Source: Lachnospiraceae bacterium | Lineage (GTDB): Bacteria > Bacillota > Clostridia > Lachnospirales > Lachnospiraceae | DNA length: 64,000 nt | Assembly: GCA_024681795.1 (NCBI GenBank) | Contig: JAILAD010000078.1 | Coordinates: forward strand, 1-64,000 | Direction: 5' to 3' | Shown: positions 8,205 through 17,782 of the stretch, piece by piece | Numbering within the stretch: the first letter of the stretch is position 1 | How the letters are laid out: each line of letters begins with the position of its first letter | Translations under genes and position numbers: made by a program | The notes under the pieces: model-generated | What the model was told of the DNA's origin: nothing | Seen by the model: only the letters and a program-made list of their open reading frames with translations | Databases searched by the model: none

Positions 8205-9107
8205 ATGTATATTTACTGGATTATAATTGCCATACTTTTTGCTTCCTTTCTTGTATTTTTTATCAAATGGCTTCTTCTCCGGAAAGAATTAAAGAAGGAA
8301 AATGTGGAAGAGGAAATCATTTCCATGGTGGAGGAAGGTTCCAAACAGGGTGTCCTGGAAGATTCCGAGGCGGAGATGATTCATAATATTTTTGAATTCG
8401 GCGACAAGCAGACACAGGATATTATGACCAACCGCAGCAATATAGCGGCAATCGATGCCGAAAGTACGCTTTCGGAAGCAAAGGAAATGATGTTAAAACT
8501 TCCTTACAGCAGATATCCTGTATTTTTCAACGATCTTGATCATATCATCGGGATTATCCACCTAAAGGATATTGTCCGTTATACAAACGGAGAACACGAT
8601 GAGCAGGATATTATCAAGAACTGCAAATCACTTCTCCGGAAGGCGATTTTTATCCCGGAAACCAAGGATGTCGACGATCTGTTCCGGATGATGCAGGCCG
8701 AACGGATTCAGATGGCGGTAGTTGTCGATGAGTACGGACAGACTTCCGGACTGATTGCAATGGAGGATATCCTTGAGGAAATCGTCGGAAATATCATGGA
8801 TGAATACGACGTGAAGGATTTCTCCATTCAGGAAACCGGGAAGGACAGTTACGAACTGGACGGACTGATTCCGCTTGAAGAAGTCGAGGAAGTGCTTCAT
8901 ATCACGTTTGAAACGGATGAATACGAAACCCTGAACGGATTTATGATTTCGAAACTGGAGCATATTCCGACTTCGGAGGACATCGGATTTTCTTTTACGG
9001 AAAAAGGATTCCTCTTTGAAATACTCGAAGTGGAAAACCATATTATCGGGAAGGCCTGCATAAAAAAAGCCCCGATTGAGGATGAACAGGTAAATGTTGA
9101 AGAATAG
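8205..9107 (+). CDS. CBS-pair / CorC_HlyC domain membrane protein
   Basis: The 300-residue protein has one N-terminal transmembrane helix (residues 3-25), a linker with the conserved VLEDSEAEMIHNIFEFGD element, paired CBS domains (about 70-190, with MTNRSNIAAID and VVVDEYGQTSGLIAMEDILEEIVGNI), and a CorC_HlyC domain (about 210-290). The usual multi-helix CNNM/DUF21 transporter domain is replaced by a single helix, so this is the short form often annotated as hemolysin or CorC. CBS pairs usually bind adenine nucleotides. Magnesium/cobalt export or its regulation is the family association, not shown here. It is 18 bases after alr. Confidence 0.88.
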   Translation: MYIYWIIIAILFASFLVFFIKWLLLRKELKKENVEEEIISMVEEGSKQGVLEDSEAEMIHNIFEFGDKQTQDIMTNRSNIAAIDAESTLSEAKEMMLKLPYSRYPVFFNDLDHIIGIIHLKDIVRYTNGEHDEQDIIKNCKSLLRKAIFIPETKDVDDLFRMMQAERIQMAVVVDEYGQTSGLIAMEDILEEIVGNIMDEYDVKDFSIQETGKDSYELDGLIPLEEVEEVLHITFETDEYETLNGFMISKLEHIPTSEDIGFSFTEKGFLFEILEVENHIIGKACIKKAPIEDEQVNVEE

Positions 9108-9125
9108 CCGAAAAAATGGTATGAT
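9097..9125 (+). promoter_or_regulatory. Promoter for yebC, extended -10
   Basis: TTGAAG (9097-9102), a 17-base spacer and TATGAT (9120-9125), with TG at the extended -10 position (TGG-TATGAT). The -35 lies within the last codons of the CBS protein gene. Confidence 0.65.
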
Positions 9126-9161
9126 GTAATTTGTATATTTTTGTTTTTTTAGGAGGATAAT

Positions 9162-9905
9162 ATGTCAGGACATTCAAAATTTGCGAATATTAAGCACAAA
9201 AAGGAAAAAAACGACGCTGCCAAAGGTAAGATTTTTACCATTATCGGCCGTGAAATTGCGGTTGCGGTAAAAGAAGGCGGCCCGGATCCTTCCAATAACT
9301 ATAAACTTGCAACGGTAATTGCAAAAGCAAAAGCAAATAACATGCCGAACGATACCATCGAAAGAGGAATTAAAAAAGCTGCCGGAGACGACGGCTCGGT
9401 TGTATACGAGCATGCAACATATGAAGGTTACGGTCCCTGCGGTATTGCGATTATCGTGGAAACCTTAACGGACAATAAGAACAGAACCGCCGCAAACGTA
9501 AGAAGCGCATTCACGAAAGGAAACGGAAACATCGGTACACAGGGCTGCGTATCCTTTATGTTCGACAGAAAAGGTCAGATTATTATTGATAAAGAAGAGT
9601 GCGACATGGATACGGACGATCTGATGATGCTTGCACTGGATGCCGGCGCGGAAGATTTTTCCGACGAGGAGGACAGCTTTGAAATCATTACCGATCCCGA
9701 TTCCTTACTTGAGGTTCAGAAGAAACTGGATGAGGAGAAGATCGTAATGGCCAGTGCCGAAGTTACCATGATTCCCCAGAATTATGTTTCATTGACTGAT
9801 GAGGAAAATATCAAATGGTTAAACAGAACCCTGGATCTTCTTGACGAAGACGATGATGTCCAGAATGTTTACACCAACTGGGAAGAGGAAGACGACTACA
9901 GATAA
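9162..9905 (+). CDS. yebC: YebC/PmpR-family protein (TACO1-like translation or transcription factor)
   Basis: The 247-residue protein is full length. It has the family N-terminus MSGHSKFANIKHKKEKNDAAKGKIFT, the TLTDNKNRTAANVRSAF motif and the NIGTQGCVSFMFDRKG segment, with an acidic C-terminus containing VQNVYTN. YebC proteins were first described as DNA-binding regulators; more recent work on related proteins links them to relieving ribosome stalling at proline-rich stretches. The sequence cannot decide between these roles. A strong AGGAGG lies 5 bases before ATG, and the gene has its own promoter. Confidence 0.95.
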   Translation: MSGHSKFANIKHKKEKNDAAKGKIFTIIGREIAVAVKEGGPDPSNNYKLATVIAKAKANNMPNDTIERGIKKAAGDDGSVVYEHATYEGYGPCGIAIIVETLTDNKNRTAANVRSAFTKGNGNIGTQGCVSFMFDRKGQIIIDKEECDMDTDDLMMLALDAGAEDFSDEEDSFEIITDPDSLLEVQKKLDEEKIVMASAEVTMIPQNYVSLTDEENIKWLNRTLDLLDEDDDVQNVYTNWEEEDDYR

Positions 9906-9979
9906 TATTCATGCCGGCATAACGGCTGCAATTTTATTAATTATGAAAAAGCATACTTAATTCAGGAGGAACAAGTAAA

Positions 9980-11260
9980 ATGTCCGATTTTAATTTGGAG
10001 ACAATATGTGTACAGGGAGGATGGACTCCTAAAACAGGAGAACCCAGAGTTCTTCCGATTTATCAGAGTACTACCTTTAAATATGACACTTCCGATGCAA
10101 TGGGAGCACTTTTCGATCTGGAGGCGGCCGGTTATTTCTATACCAGACTTCAGAACCCCACCAATGATTTTGTTGCCAAGAAAATCTGTGATCTGGAAGG
10201 AGGATATGCGGCAATGCTTACTTCCTCCGGACAGGCAGCCAATTTTTATGCGGTATTCAACATCTGTGAGGCGGGAGACCATCTGATTATTTCATCCGCA
10301 CTTTACGGAGGGACCTTCAATCTGTTGACCACTACGGTTAGCAAGATGGGAATTGAAACCACCGTTGTGGATCCCGAGATTTCTGAGGAGGACTTAAAAG
10401 CGGTGATTAAGCCGAATACGAAATGCATTCTTGCAGAGTCCATTTCCAATCCTTCCCTTGCGGTTCTGGATTTTGAGAAATTTGCGACTGTTGCACATGA
10501 AGCGGGAATTCCCTTAATTGTGGACAATACTTTCCCGACACCGATTAACTGCAGACCTTTTGAATACGGTGTTGACATCATTACCCATTCCACGACCAAA
10601 TACATGGACGGACATGCAACCGCTGTAGGCGGATGTATTGTGGATTCCGGAAATTTCGACTGGGAAAAATATGCGGACAAATTCCCGGGACTTACGACTC
10701 CGGATGAGTCATATCACGGAATCACCTATACAAAGAAATTCGGCAAGGCAGCATATATTACAAAGGCTACGTCACAGCTCATGAGAGACCTGGGATCCAT
10801 CCAGTCTCCGCAGAATGCGTTCTATGTCAATCTCGGACTTGAGACACTTCATCTCCGTATGGAACGTCATTGTGAGAATGCCCTTGCGGTTGCAAAATGG
10901 CTGAAGGCAAACGACAAGATTGCATGGGTGAATTATCCCGGCCTTGAAGGTGACAAATATTATGATAGAGCGAAAAAATACATGCCGAAGGGAACCTGCG
11001 GCGTACTGACCTTCGGTCTTAAGGGCGGAAGAGCTGCATCCGTTAGTTTTATGGATCATCTGAAACTGGTTGCAATCGTAACGCATGTTGCGGATACACG
11101 TTCCTGTGTACTTCATCCGGCAAGCCATACACATCGCCAGATGACGGACGAACAGCTGATTGAAGCAGGTGTTCAGCCTGATTTGATTCGTTTCTCCGTG
11201 GGAATCGAGAATGTCAATGACATTATCGCCGACCTGGAACAGGCTTTGGCAAATATGTAA
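9980..11260 (+). CDS. metY: O-acetylhomoserine sulfhydrylase-type Cys/Met metabolism PLP enzyme
   Basis: The 426-residue protein belongs to the trans-sulfuration fold-type I PLP family. The N-terminus matches O-acetylhomoserine (thiol)-lyases (ETICVQGGW, RVLPIYQSTTF, YTRLQNPT), with LTSSGQAAN and the PLP lysine in HSTTKYMDGHATA (Lys about 207). The length and insertion around FDWEKYADKFPGL fit MetY better than MetB, MetC or methionine gamma-lyase. It would make homocysteine directly from O-acetylhomoserine and sulfide, or cysteine from O-acetylserine. CAGGAGG precedes ATG. The 74-base leader is too short for a SAM or T-box element and I see none. Confidence 0.88.
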   Translation: MSDFNLETICVQGGWTPKTGEPRVLPIYQSTTFKYDTSDAMGALFDLEAAGYFYTRLQNPTNDFVAKKICDLEGGYAAMLTSSGQAANFYAVFNICEAGDHLIISSALYGGTFNLLTTTVSKMGIETTVVDPEISEEDLKAVIKPNTKCILAESISNPSLAVLDFEKFATVAHEAGIPLIVDNTFPTPINCRPFEYGVDIITHSTTKYMDGHATAVGGCIVDSGNFDWEKYADKFPGLTTPDESYHGITYTKKFGKAAYITKATSQLMRDLGSIQSPQNAFYVNLGLETLHLRMERHCENALAVAKWLKANDKIAWVNYPGLEGDKYYDRAKKYMPKGTCGVLTFGLKGGRAASVSFMDHLKLVAIVTHVADTRSCVLHPASHTHRQMTDEQLIEAGVQPDLIRFSVGIENVNDIIADLEQALANM

Positions 11261-11275
11261 TTAGAGGTGGACATG

Positions 11276-12283
11276 ATGAACAGACCCGGTCAGCTTGCAA
11301 TTGTTGTACCATGTTATAACGAAGAAGAAATGCTTCCGATTACGTCGGAAGCTCTTCGTGCTTCTTTGGAAGACCTGAAAGCAAAAGGAAAGATTGCGGA
11401 TGACAGTTTTGTTCTGTTTGTTGATGACGGAAGCAGGGATAAGACCTGGGAACTGATTGCTGCCGAACATGAAAAATATCCGGAGCAGATTTACGGACTG
11501 AAACTTGCCGGAAACGTGGGACATCAGTTTGCGCTTACGGCGGGACTTCTTACCGCAAAGGACTGTTCGGATGTAACGATTTCCATTGATGCGGATCTGC
11601 AGGATGATGTTCATGTTTTTGACGACATGATGGACAAATATCATGACGGCTGCGATATTGTTTACGGTGTCCGCAATTCCAGAAAAAAAGATACGTTCTT
11701 CAAGAGAACCACCGCGCAGGGATTTTATAAGGTGATGAGTTCCATGGGAGTCAAGACCGTTTACAATCATGCGGATTTCAGACTGATGAGCAAACGCGCC
11801 CTGCAGGCTTTCGCACAGTATCCCGAAAGAAATCTTTTCCTTCGCGGAATTGTTCCTTTAATCGGTTTCAAAACGGACAGTGTGTATTATGAGCGTCTGG
11901 AAAGAGTTGCGGGAGAAAGCAAATATCCTCTTAAGAAAATGCTGGCGCTTGCAATCGAAGGGATTACCTCGTTTTCCGTAAAACCGATCAGTTTTATCAC
12001 CGGTTTCGGTATTATGATTGTGATTTTAAGTTTCCTTGCTCTGGTATATGTGCTGGTTTCTTATTTCTTTCATATCTTCGGAGATACACAGCCAGGATGG
12101 TCATCCCTTATGCTTTCCATCTGGTTTATCGGCGGAGTACAGCTGATTTCGATTGGCTTAATCGGTCAATATATCGGAAAGATATATATTGAGGTAAAAC
12201 AAAGACCCCGCTATCATATCGAGACATTTTTAAGCGCGGGCAAAGATACGGACATAAATGAGTCGGAAAAAACGGACAGATAA
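11276..12283 (+). CDS. DPM1/GtrB-type polyprenyl-phosphate glycosyltransferase (GT2)
   Basis: The protein of about 335 residues has a GT-A domain with VVPCYNEEEMLP, FVDDGSRDKTW and the metal-binding SIDADLQDD, followed by NHADFRLMSKRAL. Two C-terminal transmembrane helices (about 240-265 and 275-300) follow an amphipathic region. This layout is typical of enzymes that load a sugar onto undecaprenyl phosphate at the inner face (GtrB, DPM1, ArnC). The start is ATG 11276 or 11273; GAGG at 11264-11267 fits either, and GTG 11267 is too close. It precedes a large membrane protein by 3 bases, so the pair may act as a lipid-linked sugar donor maker and its user (inference). Confidence 0.9.
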   Translation: MNRPGQLAIVVPCYNEEEMLPITSEALRASLEDLKAKGKIADDSFVLFVDDGSRDKTWELIAAEHEKYPEQIYGLKLAGNVGHQFALTAGLLTAKDCSDVTISIDADLQDDVHVFDDMMDKYHDGCDIVYGVRNSRKKDTFFKRTTAQGFYKVMSSMGVKTVYNHADFRLMSKRALQAFAQYPERNLFLRGIVPLIGFKTDSVYYERLERVAGESKYPLKKMLALAIEGITSFSVKPISFITGFGIMIVILSFLALVYVLVSYFFHIFGDTQPGWSSLMLSIWFIGGVQLISIGLIGQYIGKIYIEVKQRPRYHIETFLSAGKDTDINESEKTDR

Positions 12284-12286
12284 CAG

Positions 12287-14833
12287 ATGAATTTTAAAAA
12301 ATCCATTGTAAATTACATAATTTGGGGACTTTTATGCGTCATTGTGTTTGCCGGAATCGGCGTATCCGCAATCGGCGTATCGGAAGCCGCCTCCAATCCT
12401 GCATATCTGATGTATGTGGGTATTTTCTATGCAATTTTCATTATCGGAATTGCAGTCATAGCACTCGGATACAAGACGCTGAAAAAACCTTTGGAAGAAA
12501 AAATCGGATTAAGCGGTCTGAAACTGGAAGGTATTCTGGAAATGGTATTTGTGTTCGTAATTGCAATTACGGCACTGATTGTCCGCTTTTCAAGTGCAAT
12601 TACCTTGTTTCTGGATGAAGCGTCCGTCGGAACGACAAAAGGAACGCAGGCATATATGGAATATGCACTCGGGAATATCACAAACCTCGGGACCGTTGAA
12701 AACGGTGCATATCTTTTTACCGGACTGATTAAGGGACTGTTTTCCGTTTTCGGACAAAATCCTGTAGTCGTATATGTGTTGCAGGCAATCCTGTCACTGG
12801 GAATTATGATATTTGTATACTATGCGCTCAGAAATGCAGTCGGTAAGGTTGCTGCATGGATTGCATTATTCCTTCTGGCTTTCCTTCCGGCATCCGTTCA
12901 ACAGTTTTTATACTGTACACCGGCACTTCTTTATGCATTTCTTCTTTCTGCTTACTGTTTCGGTATCGTGGAATTGATTCATTTTTGCAGAAACGGAAAA
13001 ATAGAGGAAAACAGACATCTTGTTTTCTTTGGTCTTGCAGGAATATTTGCCGGATTTATTGCGTATTTTGATATTTCGGGACTGCTTTTGTTCCCGATTA
13101 CCGCTTATGCATTTACACAGCTTCATTATAAGGATAAGGCGGAAATCCGGGAAAAAATTGACAGTCCGTTCTGGCGGATTCTGACTTTTGTCGTTTGCGG
13201 TCTCGGATTTCTCTTGATTGCGTTACTTGCTTTTCCCGCAGGTGCGCCTGCCGGTCTGACCGGACCCGTTCGTTACGGAATGCTTTTTGTTCCCAGAGAC
13301 GGAATTGATATTTCAATCCTTTCACCGTACTACGGTACATGGGAATCGGCAATCGTGTATATGCTTGCCGGATTTTGGCTTTTGGAGTTTGTGAAAGCGA
13401 AGAAGGACAGGGTATTTCCTTTTTCCGTAATGGCTGTTGTTTTTGTTTTGTTTCATTTTGTTACAATTGATCACGTTTCATATGAAGCGGTTATTTCGCT
13501 TGCTTTTGTCGTAATCGGTGCGGTCGGACTCCGCTATATCGGAATTCTGTTCATGCCGGTTGAGACCGAGTCGGAAGAAGCGATGATGGAACAGTTAATT
13601 GAAATCGAAAATAAACGGAGAGAAAAAGCCAATCAGAAATTTGCAAAGAAAATTGAAAAACAGAATAAGCAGGGAAATCATTCCAGGACCAAAGTGATTA
13701 CACTCGGAAAGGATGTCCATATGGAGGCCCCTGTCGATGAAGAAGAATCGAAAGTACCGGTTACGGCCGAAAACGAACCTTCCGATATCAGGGAAACGGA
13801 ATTAAATGCTATTGAAACAAAAGAGACGGAAATAAAAGAAACTGAAATAAAAGAAACTGAAATAAAAGAAACCGAAATAAAAGAAACCGAAATAAAAGAA
13901 ACCGAAAATGTTGCAGAAGAACCTGCTGCTTTGGAAAATCTTCCGACTGCAGATGAACCCGTGACAGCCGAAGAAACGGAAATTTCCGCTGCGCCTGTAG
14001 CGGTCGAAGAAACAGTAACTCCGGCAGAACCTGTAACGGTTGATGAAAAGGAAACTGTCGCAGAACCTGCGACTGCTGAGACAAAACCGGTTAAGAAGGA
14101 ACTTCCTCCATATGTTCCGATGAAACTTGCGCCCAGAGGGCGTCGCGGAAAATTATTCTCTCCGATTAAGAAAGCCGAGGGTGATTTTGAAAGCAATCCG
14201 GAATATATGAACAGACCGATGCCGACAACCAGAGTGGATGAGTTCGGTAATGTGCTGGTAAACGGAACGATTCAGACGGAAGAAGTGAAATCTGAAGAGG
14301 TTAAGCCCGAAACTGTAAAGGCAGAAGAAGTTAAGACCGAAGAAGTTAAGACCGAAGAAGTTAAGGCAGAAGAAGTTAAGGCAGAGGAAGTTAAGACCGA
14401 AGAGAATCAGCCTGAAGAAATAAAACCTGAAGAATTCGTGACTGCGGACGAAGAAACGGATAAAGCCGGAGCTGATGAAGTGCAGGCCGAAGAAAAGCCT
14501 GTTGAAGAAACGGCAACTGAAGAAAAGACCGTTGAAGAAACGGCGGCTGAAGAAAAGACCGTTGAAGAAACGGCAGTTGAAGAAAAGACCGTTGAAGAAA
14601 CGGCAGTTGAAGAAAAAGCTGTTGAAGAAACGGCAGTTGAAGAAACAGCAGCTGAAGAAACGGCAGTTGAAGAAAAGGCAGTTGAAGAAAACAAAGTGAA
14701 AGAAATTAAAAATGTTCTTCCGGGACCGAAACCTCATGTACCGAAAGAACTTGTATTTGATTATGACCCGACGGATGAAGAGATGGATTTTGATATCAAG
14801 GATCTGACGGGTAAAGATTTTTATGATGTATAA
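12287..14833 (+). CDS. Multi-TM GT-C-like membrane protein with a long acidic repeat tail
   Basis: The 848-residue protein has two parts. Residues 1 to about 425 are strongly hydrophobic with roughly 11-13 membrane helices and an early loop carrying FLDEASVGTTKG. This resembles lipid-linked-sugar-dependent GT-C glycosyltransferases (PMT/ArnT-like), which have an acidic residue in the first outer loop. Residues about 430-848 are hydrophilic, Glu/Lys/Thr/Val-rich, and contain three tandem repeat arrays (EIKET, EEVKT/A and VEETAxEEKT). The final 40 residues (DYDPTDEEMDFDIKDLTG) are non-repetitive. The immediately upstream GT2 supports a glycosyl-transfer role; this is inference, and I see no named family. 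Confidence 0.7.
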   Translation: MNFKKSIVNYIIWGLLCVIVFAGIGVSAIGVSEAASNPAYLMYVGIFYAIFIIGIAVIALGYKTLKKPLEEKIGLSGLKLEGILEMVFVFVIAITALIVRFSSAITLFLDEASVGTTKGTQAYMEYALGNITNLGTVENGAYLFTGLIKGLFSVFGQNPVVVYVLQAILSLGIMIFVYYALRNAVGKVAAWIALFLLAFLPASVQQFLYCTPALLYAFLLSAYCFGIVELIHFCRNGKIEENRHLVFFGLAGIFAGFIAYFDISGLLLFPITAYAFTQLHYKDKAEIREKIDSPFWRILTFVVCGLGFLLIALLAFPAGAPAGLTGPVRYGMLFVPRDGIDISILSPYYGTWESAIVYMLAGFWLLEFVKAKKDRVFPFSVMAVVFVLFHFVTIDHVSYEAVISLAFVVIGAVGLRYIGILFMPVETESEEAMMEQLIEIENKRREKANQKFAKKIEKQNKQGNHSRTKVITLGKDVHMEAPVDEEESKVPVTAENEPSDIRETELNAIETKETEIKETEIKETEIKETEIKETEIKETENVAEEPAALENLPTADEPVTAEETEISAAPVAVEETVTPAEPVTVDEKETVAEPATAETKPVKKELPPYVPMKLAPRGRRGKLFSPIKKAEGDFESNPEYMNRPMPTTRVDEFGNVLVNGTIQTEEVKSEEVKPETVKAEEVKTEEVKTEEVKAEEVKAEEVKTEENQPEEIKPEEFVTADEETDKAGADEVQAEEKPVEETATEEKTVEETAAEEKTVEETAVEEKTVEETAVEEKAVEETAVEETAAEETAVEEKAVEENKVKEIKNVLPGPKPHVPKELVFDYDPTDEEMDFDIKDLTGKDFYDV
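13823..13909 (+). repeat. 15-bp in-frame tandem repeat encoding EIKET units
   Basis: Five full copies of a 15-base unit like GAAACCGAAATAAAA, plus a partial copy, encode ETEIK repeated from residue 513 of the 12287-14833 gene. Copies differ only at synonymous positions (ACT/ACC/ACG). Confidence 0.9.
14279..14404 (+). repeat. 15-bp in-frame tandem repeat encoding EEVKT/EEVKA units
   Basis: About eight degenerate copies of a 15-base unit like GAAGAAGTTAAGACC encode EEVK followed by T, A, S or P. The last five units are nearly identical; the first three have diverged. Confidence 0.88.
14501..14692 (+). repeat. 30-bp in-frame tandem repeat encoding VEETAxEEKT units
   Basis: Six consecutive 30-base units start at 14501, 14531, 14561, 14591, 14621 and 14651, each beginning GTTGAAGAAACGGC or a close variant, with a partial seventh at 14681. 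They encode the ten-residue unit VEETA-x-EEKT. The array is itself two 15-base half-units, so it probably arose from the same kind of unit as the upstream arrays. Confidence 0.9.
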
Positions 14834-14848
14834 CGGAGGCGTTTAGTT

Positions 14849-17683
14849 ATGGCAACTTCCGGAAACGGGAGAAAGACCGGAACAAGGAAATCCGGTTCCT
14901 CAAAAAAGAAAACAAATACCAGAAAAACAAATAAAAAACAGACAGAACAATTTGACTTTGCGTATAAAAAAGAACTGATTATGCTTGCTGTATTTGCGGT
15001 ATTGATTTTTATCTTTTTATGCGTAATTAAAGTAATTTCTTCCGGTGTGGAAGGAAGAAACAATTTAGGTGATTTTATACGAATCGGAGTAACGGGAATT
15101 TTCGGCATTTCGGCATACTATCTGCCGATAGCGGCAATTGTACTGACGATTCTGTTTCGGATTATTGAACGGGACAGGGCGTTTTACATACGTTTTGCGG
15201 CTGTCATTTTGCTGATGATTACGTTTGCTTTGTTTGCGCATCTTTTTACATACGGAGATCTGGAGAGTTATGTCGGAAGCAAAGACTGGGCACACGATTT
15301 CTTCGTAAACGGAACCGGAGGAGGTTTTTTATTCGGAGCAATTGCACTGTTTCTGGTTTCCGTAATCAGTAAAGTCGGTGCGATTTTTGTCTGTGTAATC
15401 CTGACGTTAATCGGAGCAGGAGTGTTTGTTCTTCCTTATATCCCTGCGCTGATTGAATTTACGCAAAGAGACCGGGGTGAGGATGATTACGAAGAAGAGG
15501 ACGAGGAGGAAGAAGAGGAAGTTCCGGTCAGAAGGAGAAATACCCGTCCTGCAGCCTCTCCGAAAAATGTCACGGCGTGTCAGCATCCGACAAAAAGCAC
15601 GTCGGTTGACCATGATTTAAGCAAACTTCAGAAGAGAAAAGAACCTGAAGAGGAAGAAATCAGAAGAAAACCGGAGTATACCGAAGAAGAAGCACCGGAA
15701 GGACTTCAGCTGATGGGAAAATCAGTTCCCGTATTCAAAAACAGAAACAAAAATACATCTGTCACAGCCGCAACTGCAAATCAGGGAGGGATTAACATCC
15801 CTGAGAAACCGGAAACCAATAATATTCATCGTGTCGTTCTTCCGAAACAAGCAGAAGAAGAATACGATGACCAGAGGGAAGACTGGATTCGTCCTGTTTC
15901 CGGAAATAACGCCGCAGGTACGATGCAGGGAAATGCAAACATTACTTTAAATGCCGTCGGAACAACTTCTTATGAAGAGGAAGAGGAAGACCTTTCGAAG
16001 GGAAGTTTATCAGATACCGCAAATCTGCCTCCGGTTACTCCCGTGGCAGTTGTAAAACCGGTTGCACAGACTGCAGCAAAAATGTATGCATCCGGCGAAA
16101 ACGGAGAGGTTTCGACAGCATCCGGACAGGGTGATTCCGTTCATTTAAGAAGCCGGGATAAAGCCGGTCTTTCGAAGTCGCTTGATGACTTTAAGAAACC
16201 GCAGAAATCCGCCGCTCAATACAGACTTCCTTCCGTGAATCTGTTAAAACCGTTTGACAAAAACAAAAAGACGGATGACAAACGTGAACTGGAAGAAACG
16301 GCGAGAAGGCTCGAGGAAACGCTTGAAACATTCGGGGTCAGGGTTCACGTGACGGATTATTCGAAAGGCCCTGCGGTTACAAGATATGAGCTGCAGCCTG
16401 AAATGGGTGTAAAGGTATCCAAGATTGTATCGTTGGCAGACGATATCAAATTAAATCTTGCCGCAGCCGATATCCGTATTGAAGCACCGATTCCCGGAAA
16501 ACAGGCGGTCGGAATCGAAGTACCGAATCAACAGGCATCCTCGGTCGGACTTCGTGAGCTCTTTGAATCAAAGGAATATAAGGAATTTAAGTCGAATATT
16601 GCTTTTGCTGTCGGTAAGGATATCGCCGGTGACGTGGTGGTATCGGACCTTGCAAAAATGCCGCATATGCTGATTGCGGGTGCAACCGGTTCCGGTAAAT
16701 CGGTATGTATCAATACTCTTATTATGAGTATTTTATTTAAGGCAAATCCGGACGATGTAAAACTGATTCTGATTGACCCGAAGGTTGTGGAATTATCCGT
16801 ATATAACGGAATTCCCCATCTGCTTTTACCGGTCGTTACGGATCCCAAGCAGGCATCCGCCGCACTCCAGTGGGGTGTTAACGAAATGACGGAACGTTAT
16901 AAACGTTTCGCCGATTTGGGAGTTCGTGATCTGAAAGGCTTTAATGAAAAAGTTGCGGCACAGGGAGCGGATGTTCCCGAAGAGGAAAGACTGAAGAAAA
17001 TGCCGCAGGTAGTTATCATTGTAGACGAGCTTGCGGATTTGATGATGGTCGCATCGAAAGAGGTGGAGGAAAGCATCTGCCGTCTGGCACAGCTTGCACG
17101 TGCAGCCGGCATTCATCTGATTATCGCAACACAGCGTCCTTCCGTTGATGTCATTACCGGCCTGATTAAAGCAAACATGCCGAGCCGTATTGCATTTTCG
17201 GTATCTTCCGGTATTGATTCAAGAACCATTCTTGATTCGAACGGAGCTGAAAAACTTCTCGGAAAGGGAGATATGTTATTCTTCCCGCAGTGGCTTAACA
17301 AGCCTTCCCGTGTACAGGGTGCGTTTATTTCCGATGAAGAGGTTGCAAACGTTGTTGATTTTATTAAAAATCAGAACATCTGCTCCTCGTATCAGTCTGA
17401 AATTCCGACCGTGGTTTCCAGCAATATAAGCGGCGGAAGCGGATTGAATTCCGGCGGGGATGACAGGGACGAATATTTTGCGGAAGCCGGAAAATTTGTA
17501 ATCGAAAAAGAAAAGGGTTCCATCGGAATGCTCCAGAGAATCTTTAAAATCGGATTTAACAGGGCAGCCCGTATTATGGACCAGCTTGAAGAAGCCGGAG
17601 TAGTCGGTCCGGAAGAAGGAACTAAACCCAGAAGAATTCTGATGAATATGGAAGAATTCGAAGAGTATCTGCAGAATCAGTAA
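14849..17683 (+). CDS. ftsK: FtsK/SpoIIIE-type DNA translocase
   Basis: The 944-residue protein has four N-terminal membrane helices (about residues 48-68, 75-100, 110-132 and 150-200), a long charged linker (about 205-470) with an acidic [12 protein letters not shown] patch, and the motor. The motor shows Walker A GATGSGKS (about 610-617), Walker [12 protein letters not shown], and [20 protein letters not shown]. The C-terminal gamma winged-helix (about 865-944, [28 protein letters not shown]) reads KOPS-type orienting sequences. It pumps chromosomal DNA through the division septum and activates Xer recombination. ATG follows CGGAGG by 9 bases. Sequence alone does not separate FtsK from SpoIIIE roles. 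Confidence 0.95.
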   Translation: MATSGNGRKTGTRKSGSSKKKTNTRKTNKKQTEQFDFAYKKELIMLAVFAVLIFIFLCVIKVISSGVEGRNNLGDFIRIGVTGIFGISAYYLPIAAIVLTILFRIIERDRAFYIRFAAVILLMITFALFAHLFTYGDLESYVGSKDWAHDFFVNGTGGGFLFGAIALFLVSVISKVGAIFVCVILTLIGAGVFVLPYIPALIEFTQRDRGEDDYEEEDEEEEEEVPVRRRNTRPAASPKNVTACQHPTKSTSVDHDLSKLQKRKEPEEEEIRRKPEYTEEEAPEGLQLMGKSVPVFKNRNKNTSVTAATANQGGINIPEKPETNNIHRVVLPKQAEEEYDDQREDWIRPVSGNNAAGTMQGNANITLNAVGTTSYEEEEEDLSKGSLSDTANLPPVTPVAVVKPVAQTAAKMYASGENGEVSTASGQGDSVHLRSRDKAGLSKSLDDFKKPQKSAAQYRLPSVNLLKPFDKNKKTDDKRELEETARRLEETLETFGVRVHVTDYSKGPAVTRYELQPEMGVKVSKIVSLADDIKLNLAAADIRIEAPIPGKQAVGIEVPNQQASSVGLRELFESKEYKEFKSNIAFAVGKDIAGDVVVSDLAKMPHMLIAGATGSGKSVCINTLIMSILFKANPDDVKLILIDPKVVELSVYNGIPHLLLPVVTDPKQASAALQWGVNEMTERYKRFADLGVRDLKGFNEKVAAQGADVPEEERLKKMPQVVIIVDELADLMMVASKEVEESICRLAQLARAAGIHLIIATQRPSVDVITGLIKANMPSRIAFSVSSGIDSRTILDSNGAEKLLGKGDMLFFPQWLNKPSRVQGAFISDEEVANVVDFIKNQNICSSYQSEIPTVVSSNISGGSGLNSGGDDRDEYFAEAGKFVIEKEKGSIGMLQRIFKIGFNRAARIMDQLEEAGVVGPEEGTKPRRILMNMEEFEEYLQNQ

Positions 17684-17716
17684 TTTTTTGCGGGATACGA
17701 AAGCATAAAAAGCCAT

Positions 17717-17742
17717 AAATACGGCACGGCCGGTATTTTATA
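17717..17742 (+). terminator. Possible terminator after ftsK
   Basis: AAATACGGC (17717-17725), loop ACG, then GCC-G-GTATTT (17729-17738) forms a 9-bp stem with one bulged G, followed by TATA rather than a strong T run. It lies in the 99-base gap before fhs. Confidence 0.4.
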
Positions 17743-17782
17743 CAGAATAAGACAATTCATTAAACAAGCAAAAGGAGAAGCC

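Noticed and set aside
9906..9979. SAM riboswitch or T-box before the O-acetylhomoserine sulfhydrylase gene
   Set aside because: The gap is only 74 bases and has no stem set or antiterminator of these classes.
14501..14692. 30-bp repeats considered as a CRISPR array
   Set aside because: Units are directly adjacent with no unique spacers, are in frame and coding, and no cas genes are nearby.
14407..14694. Long Ser-rich reading frames on the minus strand and a Lys-rich one on the plus strand (14475-14699)
   Set aside because: They are shadows of the GAA-rich tandem repeats in the 12287-14833 gene; repeat units with no stop codon in several frames produce them.
17684..17782. THF riboswitch before fhs
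   Set aside because: Only one imperfect hairpin is present; the paired core expected for that riboswitch is not visible.
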